Assembly: GCA_031271965.1 (NCBI GenBank) | Contig: JAISUS010000028.1 | Span: forward strand, 310,001-374,000 | Source: Prevotella sp. | Lineage (GTDB): Bacteria > Bacteroidota > Bacteroidia > Bacteroidales > Dysgonomonadaceae | Direction: 5' to 3' | Length of the DNA stretch: 64,000 nt | Part shown: positions 45,658 to 55,044 of the stretch, piece by piece | Numbering within the stretch: position 1 is the stretch's first letter | Layout: each line of letters starts with the position of its first letter | Position numbers and translations under genes: made by a program | The notes under the pieces: generated by a model | Database searches by the model: none | Seen by the model: only the letters and a program-made list of their open reading frames with translations | Told to the model about the DNA's origin: nothing

Positions 45658-46425
45658 TTAATATATAGTTTTATTTACTAATTCGTCAAATAGTTTAGCT
45701 ATTTTATCCGTTACAACAGCAACATATATTTTGCCTTTTTCTGCCGTTGATTTTTTAGGATTACCAACACCTGTATCAAATGAAGTTTTTGCCCAATTCC
45801 GTGGTACCCACCCTACCTTTTCATTCAAAGAATCTATATTGAATGGTCTGCTCGAACCATCTCCGGCAGTATCAAGATTCACCAATTCGGGGCGGAAATG
45901 CATGATAGCTGAAGTTTCTTGCTCTCCTGCATGATCATCAAACTCTTCGTCAAAATAACCTTTTCTTGATTCAACTGCAAACCAATCACAATTGACAATA
46001 AGCATATCAGGATAATCCAGAGCCAAATCTCTTATCATAGGCTTGAAATTATTCCCTCCATGCCCATTCATTATTACAAGTATTCGTATGCCTTGAATAT
46101 AAAGAGACTCAACAATATCCGATAAAACAAGTTTTTGAGTCTCTTGACGAGCATGGATACAAAACGGTAACTCTATCTGTCCGGGATTCTGGGCACCTAA
46201 AGGGATAGCAGGAAGTACCATCCCCTTGACTCCATATTGAGACCAAGCCTTACTCACAGCTTCCACTGCTATATCATGAGCCAAAATACAATCTGTCAGG
46301 TATGGCAAATGAGAATTGTGAGGCTCGGTCGCTCCCCATGGTAAAACAGCATATGAATATGTCTGTTCTTTAATATTACCATAGTTTTCTACCGACAGGT
46401 CTATATGTTTATCCTTATCAGTCAT
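45658..46425 (-). CDS. creatininase-family amidohydrolase
   Basis: A 255-residue cytoplasmic protein of the creatininase superfamily of metal-dependent amidohydrolases. Putative metal ligands are Glu and His in LPWGATEPHNSHLPYLTD (around residues 28-45), His in MNGHGGNN, and Glu in DDHAGEQETSA. Members hydrolyse cyclic or open amides such as creatinine or formamides; the substrate here is unknown. The operon context (SIS, MFS, ROK upstream, GH9-NodB downstream; gaps of 6-9 bp) suggests a role in degrading the imported product, possibly removing an N-acyl or lactyl-amide group, but this is speculation. Confidence 0.85.
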   Translation of the reverse strand: MTDKDKHIDLSVENYGNIKEQTYSYAVLPWGATEPHNSHLPYLTDCILAHDIAVEAVSKAWSQYGVKGMVLPAIPLGAQNPGQIELPFCIHARQETQKLVLSDIVESLYIQGIRILVIMNGHGGNNFKPMIRDLALDYPDMLIVNCDWFAVESRKGYFDEEFDDHAGEQETSAIMHFRPELVNLDTAGDGSSRPFNIDSLNEKVGWVPRNWAKTSFDTGVGNPKKSTAEKGKIYVAVVTDKIAKLFDELVNKTIY

Positions 46426-46433
46426 TTTAATAT

Positions 46434-47195
46434 TTATATTTTTGACACTCTTTTTTTGTACTCAGCTAAACAAGCATCTAGTCGTTCGTGAGCAGTTGTA
46501 TCGCCAGGCACATTGTGAGATGGATGTATATAAAGCTTAACACCTCTGTCTGCCAGTATTTCTGCCACGGTAGTTATTGTCATCCATACCATTGTTACGA
46601 AAGCAAGTGTAGATACAGGTCCTACTTTATCCTGATGATTTTTCAAAGGAACAGATGCATCTACAACAGGTACACAAGAATCAACCACTATATCTGCTAT
46701 TTCAAATATTGTTTTGCCGCTAGGATGGCGTGTGACTTTTCCCTTTGCCTCCGCTGCCGAACCGAATACAATAACTTTCATACCAAGTTCTTTAGCCTGT
46801 AAAGCTACATCAATATTTACATTATTGATACCTGTATGCGAGAAAATCCAGATACAATCTTGCTTGTCGAAATTGTATGCTTTCATTATAGCATTACCAT
46901 AACCCTCAGCACGCTCAAGAAACAAGAATTGGTGAATGCCCATCTGCCCTGTTATTCCTGTAAAAAAAGTCATTGGTAGTTCTACCATAGGATGAAATCC
47001 AACGAACCCTCCGATACGGGGATACATCTCCTCTACCGGAATAGTTGCATGTCCACAACCGAATGTATGTACCCAATGGTTCGATTCAATGCTATCGGCC
47101 ATTACCAATGCTGCTTTTTTTATATTCTCCAACTGGGTTTCTTCAATTTTTTGCATAATGCCACGTGCATTTGCTAACCATTCTAATGCTAACAT
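46434..47195 (-). CDS. SIS-domain protein (UPF0309-like sugar-phosphate isomerase family)
   Basis: A 253-residue protein with one SIS (sugar isomerase) domain. The phosphosugar-binding patterns are TFGCGHATIPVEEMYPR and IFSHTGINNVNIDVALQAKE. The family contains isomerases and etherases acting on phosphosugars. The MurQ signature GAGTSGRLG is absent, so it is not the usual MurNAc-6-P etherase. The long loop with RIGGFVGFHPMVELP and the C-terminal IHPSHNVPGDTTAHERLDA are typical of the UPF0309-like group. It is 8 bp after the MFS gene. Substrate unknown; likely a phosphorylated product of the locus. Confidence 0.82.
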   Translation of the reverse strand: MLALEWLANARGIMQKIEETQLENIKKAALVMADSIESNHWVHTFGCGHATIPVEEMYPRIGGFVGFHPMVELPMTFFTGITGQMGIHQFLFLERAEGYGNAIMKAYNFDKQDCIWIFSHTGINNVNIDVALQAKELGMKVIVFGSAAEAKGKVTRHPSGKTIFEIADIVVDSCVPVVDASVPLKNHQDKVGPVSTLAFVTMVWMTITTVAEILADRGVKLYIHPSHNVPGDTTAHERLDACLAEYKKRVSKI

Positions 47196-47203
47196 AATTT
47201 CTT

Positions 47204-48361
47204 TTAATTTTTATTATTAATAATTTTTGAGTTTGTTAATACGATAATTAATTGTATCGCTAATAATATAGCAAGGAATATAGGAAATGAATCAATTTCA
47301 AACGTCTTGGATATATATCCCATTGCATAATTTAAAATAGAGTTACCTCCTAATGCGATAAAAAGGGCGATACCAATCGCTGTACCGGATGTTTCCTTGT
47401 AAATAGAGCCAATAAGACCAATCGCAACCGGAAACCCGGCTGATAATCCAAAGCCTATTAAGAATAGGCCTAATGTAGCGACAGGAAATGATGTAGACCA
47501 GTTTAGTAAAGCTATTCCAATAAAAGCGATAGTCATTCCTCCAAAAAGAATATGAATTTGCTTTACCTTCTTAAAAATATAGCTCAATAATAAACGGGCC
47601 AATGTCATCCCCAGCACGAAAAATGTAAGAGTTAAGACAATATCCCCTTCTTCGATAATTGTTGTGGCCTTTAAGTAACTTGTTGTCCAATTGTTAAACA
47701 GACCTTCCATTCCACTTTGAAAAAACAAGAAAAAACTAAGGATCAACAGTACAGGTTGTCTTAATAAAGAGACAGCTTGTTTTATCGGAAAGCCTTGCTT
47801 AAACTTAGGTTCCGGAAACTTAATAGATACAAAATATACCACGCATAAAAACATAAATATACCAGTCCATTGCAGTATAACTTCATATGTATAATATTTG
47901 GAGAGCATACCGAGTAACAGAGGAACTATTAAAGCGCCTACTCCATAAAAAACACCTAATATGCTTAATTTTGAACTGCGATCGTTGTCATCAGAGACGT
48001 CAGAAGCAAGGGCATTCGTTGAACCATTGAGCATACCACCGCCGAGACCAATAAAGAAAATACAAACTCTTAATGTTGACAGATGATCATAGAAAGACAA
48101 TCCTTCTACACCCAATATGGTAATGATTGTACTAACAATAAGTAGAGCTTTGTATCCAAAACGATCTACAATTGGTCCAAATACAAGAGACCCCAACAGC
48201 ACTCCAACCGGGAGAAATGTAACCAGAGAAGAGGCTCCAACCGTATCTAATGCATACTTTGCAGTCAGAGAGGGTAAAACCGACCCCATAACAATAAAAG
48301 CAATACCGAAGAAAGCCATCCCCATACAAGCTGCAACATAAACCAGATTTTTCTTATACAT
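47204..48361 (-). CDS. MFS transporter
   Basis: A 385-residue inner-membrane carrier with about 12 hydrophobic helices and major facilitator loop motifs: FGPIVDRFGYKALLI between helices 2 and 3, and the charged central loop SIKFPEPKFKQGFPIKQ after helix 6. It most resembles sugar-type MFS proteins. Its position between a ROK protein and a SIS-domain protein suggests import of the product of the surface and periplasmic enzymes. Coupling is probably to protons; substrate unknown. Gaps to neighbours are 8-9 bp. Confidence 0.88.
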   Translation of the reverse strand: MYKKNLVYVAACMGMAFFGIAFIVMGSVLPSLTAKYALDTVGASSLVTFLPVGVLLGSLVFGPIVDRFGYKALLIVSTIITILGVEGLSFYDHLSTLRVCIFFIGLGGGMLNGSTNALASDVSDDNDRSSKLSILGVFYGVGALIVPLLLGMLSKYYTYEVILQWTGIFMFLCVVYFVSIKFPEPKFKQGFPIKQAVSLLRQPVLLILSFFLFFQSGMEGLFNNWTTSYLKATTIIEEGDIVLTLTFFVLGMTLARLLLSYIFKKVKQIHILFGGMTIAFIGIALLNWSTSFPVATLGLFLIGFGLSAGFPVAIGLIGSIYKETSGTAIGIALFIALGGNSILNYAMGYISKTFEIDSFPIFLAILLAIQLIIVLTNSKIINNKN

Positions 48362-48370
48362 ATACTATAC

Positions 48371-49324
48371 TTATTTAAGTGAAAGAATAGCCAGATGTCC
48401 GGCTCCATATAGCCCGGCATCACCACATAAAATCGATTGTTCGAAACTTACCTGACAAATACCGATAGGTTGAGCCCATTTGCAAGCCTCCTTGTATATA
48501 TCATCTAGAAACTGTGATGCAGGGCCAAAGATACCTCCACCCCATATAATTTTCTCAGGGTTTAACAAACTCACCAGATTAGCTGCTGCCATCCCCCACA
48601 TTTTTATTGCTTTGCCAAGAACAAATTTTGCTAATGGATCTTTTTGTTCGTATGCGGCAAATATATCTTGAGCTATAATTGTTTCTACATTTTTATTATA
48701 AAGAGAACTATTCTTAAAAAGAATATTATCCTTAATTATTTTTCTGGCTTGCCACGCAATACCATTTCCGGAAGCCTGGCTTTCAAAGCAACCACAGGTT
48801 TCATATTCATCCAAATACGGAGTTTCTAAAGCGAGCCAGCCTGCGGCACCAACAATATCTCCGTGCCCATGTAAAATTTTTCCATCAACTAAAATGCCTA
48901 TTCCTATACCCGTTCCTACAGCTATAAATAATGCATTGCCACATCCTATTGCAGCACCTTTCCAGGTTTCGCCTAATATATAGCATGTCCGGTCACTAGC
49001 AATATCCACTTTAACAGATGGGTCATTTATATGATTCTTTATTTCTTCTTGCAAAGGATAGCTATCCCATCCTTTGATATTTGGAGCCCATATTTTGCCA
49101 GTTTTACTATTGGCTATTCCAGGCACACAAATCCCAACAGATTGTATATCCGCTATATTATAAAAAGATATAAGATGATCGATTGTGCTTCTTACCAAAG
49201 CACCAACCTGACTCCCTTGCTTGTGTTCAAGCAAAGACGACACTTTATGAAGCATATTCCCTTCATTATCGAAAACTGCTCCTGTGATTTTTGTTCCCCC
49301 TAAGTCAATTCCTATTACAGCCAT
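48371..49324 (-). CDS. atypical ROK-family protein (sugar kinase fold)
   Basis: A 317-residue ROK-fold protein without an N-terminal DNA-binding domain, so a kinase rather than a NagC-type repressor. It has the phosphate-binding DLGGTKITG at the start, the putative catalytic Asp in IASDRTCYILGE, and VGTGIGIGILVDG. The usual ROK zinc site is reduced: GExGH reads GAAGWLAL, and CGCGxxGCxE reads TCGCFESQASG. The canonical glucokinase at 4789-5751 shows the full site. I recall the CGCFE-type variant in other Bacteroidota, so it may be a subfamily with different sugar specificity. It begins 142 bp after susD1, past a hairpin. Confidence 0.87.
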   Translation of the reverse strand: MAVIGIDLGGTKITGAVFDNEGNMLHKVSSLLEHKQGSQVGALVRSTIDHLISFYNIADIQSVGICVPGIANSKTGKIWAPNIKGWDSYPLQEEIKNHINDPSVKVDIASDRTCYILGETWKGAAIGCGNALFIAVGTGIGIGILVDGKILHGHGDIVGAAGWLALETPYLDEYETCGCFESQASGNGIAWQARKIIKDNILFKNSSLYNKNVETIIAQDIFAAYEQKDPLAKFVLGKAIKMWGMAAANLVSLLNPEKIIWGGGIFGPASQFLDDIYKEACKWAQPIGICQVSFEQSILCGDAGLYGAGHLAILSLK

Positions 49325-49398
49325 TAGGGTTTTAGGTATTAAATTTTTATAATAATAAACTAAATAAGATCGTAAGTGTTTTTCTGGCTTTATAAATT

Positions 49399-49432
49399 AA
49401 AGGAGACATGAGACAAGCAACATGCCCCCTTT
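49399..49432 (-). terminator. hairpin between susD1 and the catabolic genes
   Basis: On the minus strand a 12-bp stem (two G-U pairs; 49432-49421 with 49410-49399) has a 10-nt loop. It follows the susD1 stop by 34 bp and is followed by a weak T-rich stretch. It may terminate part of the transcripts or protect the susCD end. Confidence 0.6.
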
Positions 49433-49466
49433 CATAATCTAAAAACCTAATCTATATCAATATAAG

Positions 49467-51308
49467 TTAATTCCAGATTGGAGATTGAGTTAAAGTATAA
49501 CCTTTATTCTTATATGCATTAACTTGATCTTGTCCTACTGGAGATAAATATACCCGGTCATCAAAAGCATTTCTATTTTTAGCCTTAGATACAATGTAAA
49601 AACCGACCATGCTAGCTTTATTCGTTCCGTCATAAACTACTTTAGATCCATCTGCTTTTTCTACGGTTAAAACATCCTTATTGCCGTCGGTAAATAATGC
49701 TGGCAGTTCATTAGGTATATCTATCCATAAGCCTTTAAGAATATCAGGATTTACATCAGCATTCATATAGCTCAGCTTTTTCCAACGCCTTATATCCAAT
49801 AAGCGCAACTCTTCAAAAACAAATTCCATACGTCTTTCTCGGCGTATTTCCCAAATAAGGGCAGGAACATCAGTATCGCGAGCAGGATCATTTGGTAAAG
49901 CTGCCAGTTTTAAAGGGTCTGTCTTTTTTACCCCCCTAGCGATAGCATCACTATCTAACGGACGTGTACGTATTGCATTAATGGATTTATCTAAATCGCT
50001 TTGAGTAACAGCGGTACCACCTGATAATGTAGCCAATTCAGCCTTTGCTTCAATCCAATTTAAAACAACCTCTGCATATCTCATTATAGGGGCGTCATTC
50101 GTATTTGTATTACTACCATATTTGGCTGGAGGCGTTTTTCCTATAAATGTAACACCTTCTCTACTAATAAACTTCGCAGCATATAGTAATGTTGAAGAGG
50201 CTTGTAATGGTTGATTATAAAATGTTGCTTCGAAGCGAGAATCTCTTGTTTTAAGCATACTCTGCAAGTCTAATTTTTTAACATCTGGCAGATCTGATTC
50301 ATTATATACTTTACCATCACTACAGATGAAAGATTTGGCCAAAGCTAAGTTAGGAGCAGGAGATTGACTTTCATTTCCATTAGAATATGAAGCTATCTGA
50401 TGGGTGATACTTAAAGCTGCATCATACGCACGATATAAAATAACTTCTTTATTCCCCTTTAAATCTTCAGATCCAAAAAGATCTTTGAATGTGCTAGAGA
50501 AAGAATATTCATTACTCTCCATTACTACAGCAGCTGCATCACGAGCGAATTCTAAGAATTTTTTAGCTCTTTCATTATCATTTTTATGATATTTTAGCCA
50601 AGTACCTTCAAATAACATCAATCTGGAGATGAATGCTGCCGCAATATTTTTATCGACAAACAGAAGCCCATCATCATTACGTATATTCTCTAAAACATAT
50701 TTAAAGTCATCATATACTTTATCCATTATTTCATTACGTGGAGTTCTATCTTTATATAACTCATCCAATTCTGTTTCAAGAACAACTCTATCATAATAAG
50801 GAACATCCCCAAATACAGAAACAAGCCTACAATATTCAAAAGCTCTGAAAAATTTCGCAATAGCAGTCCAATGATTATAAGCTTCTGTTGATAAATTAGG
50901 TTTTGTAACTTTTTCTATCCTATCTATAAATATATTACTCTTACGTACCCATGAAAAATTCCATGTTGGACCAGAGTATTGAGTCAACATAGCAGGAGTT
51001 TCTGAAGTGCTAGACCGAGCTGTAGGAATATTGGATTCAAAGCTACTCTGTGTCCCTGATGTAGAAGCATCATCATGGAAAGTATATCCGCGAAGGGGAG
51101 CATAAGCTGTTCCCCAACCCGTATTGTAGCCAACAAAATAATTTATATAAAAACCATTTGCATATAATCTTAAATCAGCCTCTTTCAGCCAATACTGAGG
51201 ATCTGTTATCTGATCTTTCTGAGGTCGGTCTAATACATCGTCATTACAGCTAGTGATAGCAAATAATGAAATTGTTGATATTAATAATAAAATATATTTT
51301 TTCATCAT
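49467..51308 (-). CDS. SusD/RagB-family surface glycan-binding lipoprotein (SusD1)
   Basis: A 613-residue outer-membrane lipoprotein that caps SusC1 and delivers oligosaccharide or glycopeptide. The signal ends in the lipobox ITSCNDD (Cys near residue 21). The N-terminal TPR-like SusD domain includes FIDRIEKVTKP and KFFRAFEYCRLVSVFGDVPY. The C-terminal RagB/SusD domain includes APIMRYAEVVLNWIEAKAEL and RRERRMEFVFEELRLLDIRRW cut at its core. It starts 8 bp after susC1 and is the second gene of the operon. The ligand cannot be read from sequence. Confidence 0.95.
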   Translation of the reverse strand: MMKKYILLLISTISLFAITSCNDDVLDRPQKDQITDPQYWLKEADLRLYANGFYINYFVGYNTGWGTAYAPLRGYTFHDDASTSGTQSSFESNIPTARSSTSETPAMLTQYSGPTWNFSWVRKSNIFIDRIEKVTKPNLSTEAYNHWTAIAKFFRAFEYCRLVSVFGDVPYYDRVVLETELDELYKDRTPRNEIMDKVYDDFKYVLENIRNDDGLLFVDKNIAAAFISRLMLFEGTWLKYHKNDNERAKKFLEFARDAAAVVMESNEYSFSSTFKDLFGSEDLKGNKEVILYRAYDAALSITHQIASYSNGNESQSPAPNLALAKSFICSDGKVYNESDLPDVKKLDLQSMLKTRDSRFEATFYNQPLQASSTLLYAAKFISREGVTFIGKTPPAKYGSNTNTNDAPIMRYAEVVLNWIEAKAELATLSGGTAVTQSDLDKSINAIRTRPLDSDAIARGVKKTDPLKLAALPNDPARDTDVPALIWEIRRERRMEFVFEELRLLDIRRWKKLSYMNADVNPDILKGLWIDIPNELPALFTDGNKDVLTVEKADGSKVVYDGTNKASMVGFYIVSKAKNRNAFDDRVYLSPVGQDQVNAYKNKGYTLTQSPIWN

Positions 51309-51316
51309 CTTATTCT

Positions 51317-54300
51317 TTAAAAGTTTAGTTGAACACCGACAGACACTGTTTTGAAGGCAGGAGCGCCCACCCCAGTACGGCTAGAATTATAATTTGAACT
51401 ATTCCACATTGAATATCCTGAAACTTCCTCCGGATCAATAGGTAAATCACCAAGATGGTCGAAAGTCAGCATATTTTCTAATGATAGATAAACACGGGCT
51501 TTAGTCATATATGCTTTCTTTAACAGATTTAATGGCAAAGTATAACCAAATGTTATATTTTTTAATCTCAAGTAAGCCATATTTAGTAGATAGCGATCCG
51601 ATACCTGCATATTGTTTACTGTATTCGTGGCCCCATTATTAAATGGACGAGGATAGAAAGCATTTGTTCTATTTTCACGCCAGAAATCACCAGCCATAGC
51701 TTGAGGCATTGCTCCATCTGAAGAGTTATATCCTGCCTGAGCCAAGAATCCTTCACCCCACATTTCACGTTTTCCTACTCCTTGAAAGAAAACAGACAAA
51801 TCAAATCCTTTGTAATCTGCTGCTAAACGAAAGCTGTATTCGTATCTTGGCGTTGTATTTCCAATCACAGCAAGGTCTCCATGATCTTTTAGAGAAGCAT
51901 CTCCATTATTAATTTCGCCATCACCATTTAAATCCAAAAATTTCACATCACCTGGTCCGAAGTAGAAATTAGAACTGTTTTGTAAGAATGGCTGATATAT
52001 TGGTTTTTTCCCATCTTTAGATTTCATTTTATAAACCTTCTTCCCTGCATATTTCTCTGAATCGGCAGCAGTCAGTGTATATTCGATCGGATTACCATTC
52101 GCATCTAGTTCAAAATCATCTTTTTGAAATAAACGATCTACTTTATATCCCCATATTTCACCATAAGTCTTTCCGTTATAATAACCATTAACCAGCTCGC
52201 TTGTACCATAAGAAACTATTTTAGTCACAGCGTCAGAGAAATTAGCATTTAATGATATATTTAAACCATTAGAAAATCTATGAGCAAAATCGTAGGAAAC
52301 TTCCCATCCATCAGTTCTAAGCGATCCAAAATTACCCTGTGGAGCTCCTGATCCATAAGTGGCGGGAATACCTTCCATAGGTACAATCATATTCTTCGTT
52401 TCACGACGATACCAGTCTACAGTAAGCCCCATCTTATTATTAAGGAATCTTAAATCTAAACCAATATCAGTAGTAGATATATCTTGCCAGTATATCTCAT
52501 CGTAAACAGCAGCAGGAGTACCTACGTATGGAACTTTTGTTCCACTACCTCCTATCCAAGACAGTTGCCCTGAAGGCATTGTAGAAATATATAGAGAATT
52601 AGAGACTGTCTGATCTCCAATAGTACCATAAGATCCTCTCAACTTCGCATGGCTTAAGAATGACTTAGACCATGATAGAAAGTTTTCTTCACTTAGAATC
52701 CATCCCGCAGAAAATGAAGGAAACCAACGCCATTTCATTCCACTCGGGAATTTAGATGATCCATCATAACGCAAGTTACCTTCAACCAGATATTTATCCA
52801 TAAATGAATAATTTAAACGGCCAAAATAACCTAATTGTGATTCCCAATTGGCATTACCTCCTGCATTTTGAGTTCCTAGAGCTGTATTAAATTGGGGATT
52901 AGTTATATCTAGTAGTTCCTTGATTTGTGACCAATGCCCCGCTTCTTCGTTAGTTACTCTATTTATCCCCAACATTGCTTTGATAGAATGAACCTCATTT
53001 AATCTTGTATCATATGTTGTATATGCATTAATAGTGTTCTGCCTTGTCTTTTGAGTCTGTTGTAAAATAAGATCCGGACTCGCTCCAGCTGCTGTATACG
53101 TTTCAGTTGGTAATTGATATGCAGGCATAGCACCTGAGTCAGTAGAACTCACTTGTTCTCCAGCCGAATTTACATATATTTGATTACCATTGCTATCAAG
53201 TTTTGCTTGAGGAGCAACCCATGTGTTTTTTGCGGTAAATCTCGTTCCTGGTTGATTGATCGAATATGTATTACCAGAATAAGTATAATCAAAATTGGCT
53301 GTCCAGTTTTTGGTAATATTCACTGTAGCTCCAACGTTTACACTTAAATATTCATTTCTTAGGCTTCCGATATTCGACTGTGCCAATTCTGTAGCCGAGT
53401 TTCTGGTTGGAACTCCATCCTCTTCTACCCATGGAAAGATTGGCCCCCAACGATATATGTATAACCATTGGTCTGCAGTCGTACTATAAGTGGAGTTTGC
53501 ATATCTTTTATTACGATCCGAATACATAGCTCCAGCTCTAAATGTCAAATATTTATTCACCTCTGTACTTAACTGAAGGGAAGCTGTATAACGCTTAAAG
53601 TTATCTTCTTTAGCCGGTTTATTCAAACCTTCTTGAGATAAATAGTTCAGGCCTACGTTATAAGTAGTCTTAGCAGTTTTTCCTGCAACCGATATCTTAT
53701 GGTCTGTTGATGGTGCCCATTCTCGAATCATATAATCGTATGGATCATAGGTACGAAGACCTAACTTATATTTACCATCGTAATACCAGTCACGACCATA
53801 TACCATCGGATCGTTTTTGCCAACAACTCCTGCATACTTTTGCTGCCATTCCTGAGCCTTTTTAAAACTCTCCTCTGTTATTAGCCAAAAACCTCCAGTA
53901 ACGGTACCATTAACTCGTTTCATAGCTTCATAAGAATACTCCATTGCATCTAGACCTCCCATTTTTGCATCTTTAGCTGGATTCTGCCATGCAAGATTCC
54001 CTGTATAAGACACCGTAACACCCTCTGTCTTTGCGCCTTTTTTTGAAGTAATCAGAATAACACCGGAAGCACCTTTTGCTCCGTAAATAGATGCTGATGC
54101 CGCATCTTTCAATACACTGATTGACTCTATATCATCTGGATTTACTAATTGCAAGCTTGGTATTTCCACGTTATCCAAAAGAATTAACGGATTACTATTC
54201 CCCTGTATTGAGGAGATTTGTCCTCGGATTTTTATAACAGCATCAGAACCAATTTCACCACTAGGAATACGAACCGATAGTCCAGGACTTAAACCTTGAA

Positions 54301-54796
54301 GACCTCGGCTGACATCGGCAACAGGACGACTATCTATTGCATCAGAGACTTTTATAGAAGCTACTGCACCCGTAAGACTTTCTTTTTTCTGAGATCCATA
54401 GCCAACTACAACAACTTCTTGCATTATCTGTGCATCTTCTTCCAAAGTAATATTGATTTCACTTTGATTTGCCAAATTCACAGACTGGGATTTATACCCT
54501 ATGTAAGAAAATATTAATGTCACACCAGATGTACTATTGATCGAATAACGACCATCAATATCTGTCAAAACTCCTTGTGTCGTTCCTTTTACAGTAACAC
54601 TAACACCGACAAGGGGCTCTCCGTGCAAGTCTACAACCTTTCCTTTTACAGTAATTCTAGTTTGTTGCTTATCAAAGGGCTCGCCAGCAAAAGTCTTCAT
54701 ATCTGAAGCATAGCCATTTAGAACAGGGCAAATAAGCCCGATAGCCAACAAGCTAAGAACCTTTAATAACATTCTGATTCGTTTTGAGTTGTTCAT
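51317..54796 (-). CDS. SusC/RagA-family TonB-dependent transporter (SusC1)
   Basis: Outer-membrane importer of 1159 residues, energised by TonB. The N-terminus has a signal peptide (MLLKVLSLLAIGLICPVLNGYA region), then a carboxypeptidase-regulatory-like domain (KGKVVDLHGEPLVGVSVTVKG), a linker ending in the SusC signature VVVVGYGSQKKESLTGA, and the plug with IRGQISSIQGNSNPLILLDN. The barrel follows. There is no STN domain, so an ECF-sigma/anti-sigma link is not expected. The in-frame ATG at 54796 is preferred because a signal peptide follows more closely; a Met 13 codons upstream (54835) is also possible. It leads the susC1-susD1 unit. Confidence 0.94.
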   Translation of the reverse strand: MNNSKRIRMLLKVLSLLAIGLICPVLNGYASDMKTFAGEPFDKQQTRITVKGKVVDLHGEPLVGVSVTVKGTTQGVLTDIDGRYSINSTSGVTLIFSYIGYKSQSVNLANQSEINITLEEDAQIMQEVVVVGYGSQKKESLTGAVASIKVSDAIDSRPVADVSRGLQGLSPGLSVRIPSGEIGSDAVIKIRGQISSIQGNSNPLILLDNVEIPSLQLVNPDDIESISVLKDAASASIYGAKGASGVILITSKKGAKTEGVTVSYTGNLAWQNPAKDAKMGGLDAMEYSYEAMKRVNGTVTGGFWLITEESFKKAQEWQQKYAGVVGKNDPMVYGRDWYYDGKYKLGLRTYDPYDYMIREWAPSTDHKISVAGKTAKTTYNVGLNYLSQEGLNKPAKEDNFKRYTASLQLSTEVNKYLTFRAGAMYSDRNKRYANSTYSTTADQWLYIYRWGPIFPWVEEDGVPTRNSATELAQSNIGSLRNEYLSVNVGATVNITKNWTANFDYTYSGNTYSINQPGTRFTAKNTWVAPQAKLDSNGNQIYVNSAGEQVSSTDSGAMPAYQLPTETYTAAGASPDLILQQTQKTRQNTINAYTTYDTRLNEVHSIKAMLGINRVTNEEAGHWSQIKELLDITNPQFNTALGTQNAGGNANWESQLGYFGRLNYSFMDKYLVEGNLRYDGSSKFPSGMKWRWFPSFSAGWILSEENFLSWSKSFLSHAKLRGSYGTIGDQTVSNSLYISTMPSGQLSWIGGSGTKVPYVGTPAAVYDEIYWQDISTTDIGLDLRFLNNKMGLTVDWYRRETKNMIVPMEGIPATYGSGAPQGNFGSLRTDGWEVSYDFAHRFSNGLNISLNANFSDAVTKIVSYGTSELVNGYYNGKTYGEIWGYKVDRLFQKDDFELDANGNPIEYTLTAADSEKYAGKKVYKMKSKDGKKPIYQPFLQNSSNFYFGPGDVKFLDLNGDGEINNGDASLKDHGDLAVIGNTTPRYEYSFRLAADYKGFDLSVFFQGVGKREMWGEGFLAQAGYNSSDGAMPQAMAGDFWRENRTNAFYPRPFNNGATNTVNNMQVSDRYLLNMAYLRLKNITFGYTLPLNLLKKAYMTKARVYLSLENMLTFDHLGDLPIDPEEVSGYSMWNSSNYNSSRTGVGAPAFKTVSVGVQLNF

Positions 54797-55044
54797 AATT
54801 ATTTGTTTATTTATTTGATACTTTTGCCTTTTCATTCAGATTGTACACAATGAGGCAAGCGTCATCTGATTTATATATAGGCCTGAATATTAAAGAAAAT
54901 AGATGTTAAATTAAAGTTTAGAATATTTCCATAAGCTAATTTTGTATATAATGTTTGTTATTTTTGATAATTTAGTTCGATATTTTTAAGTTTTAAAGTG
55001 AACGGTATAATACTTTACATCTACTTTAATCAATATAAATTCAT

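Noticed and set aside
46434..47195. MurNAc-6-phosphate etherase (MurQ)
   Set aside because: The SIS fold is present but the MurQ motif GAGTSGRLG is missing and the length is shorter than MurQ.
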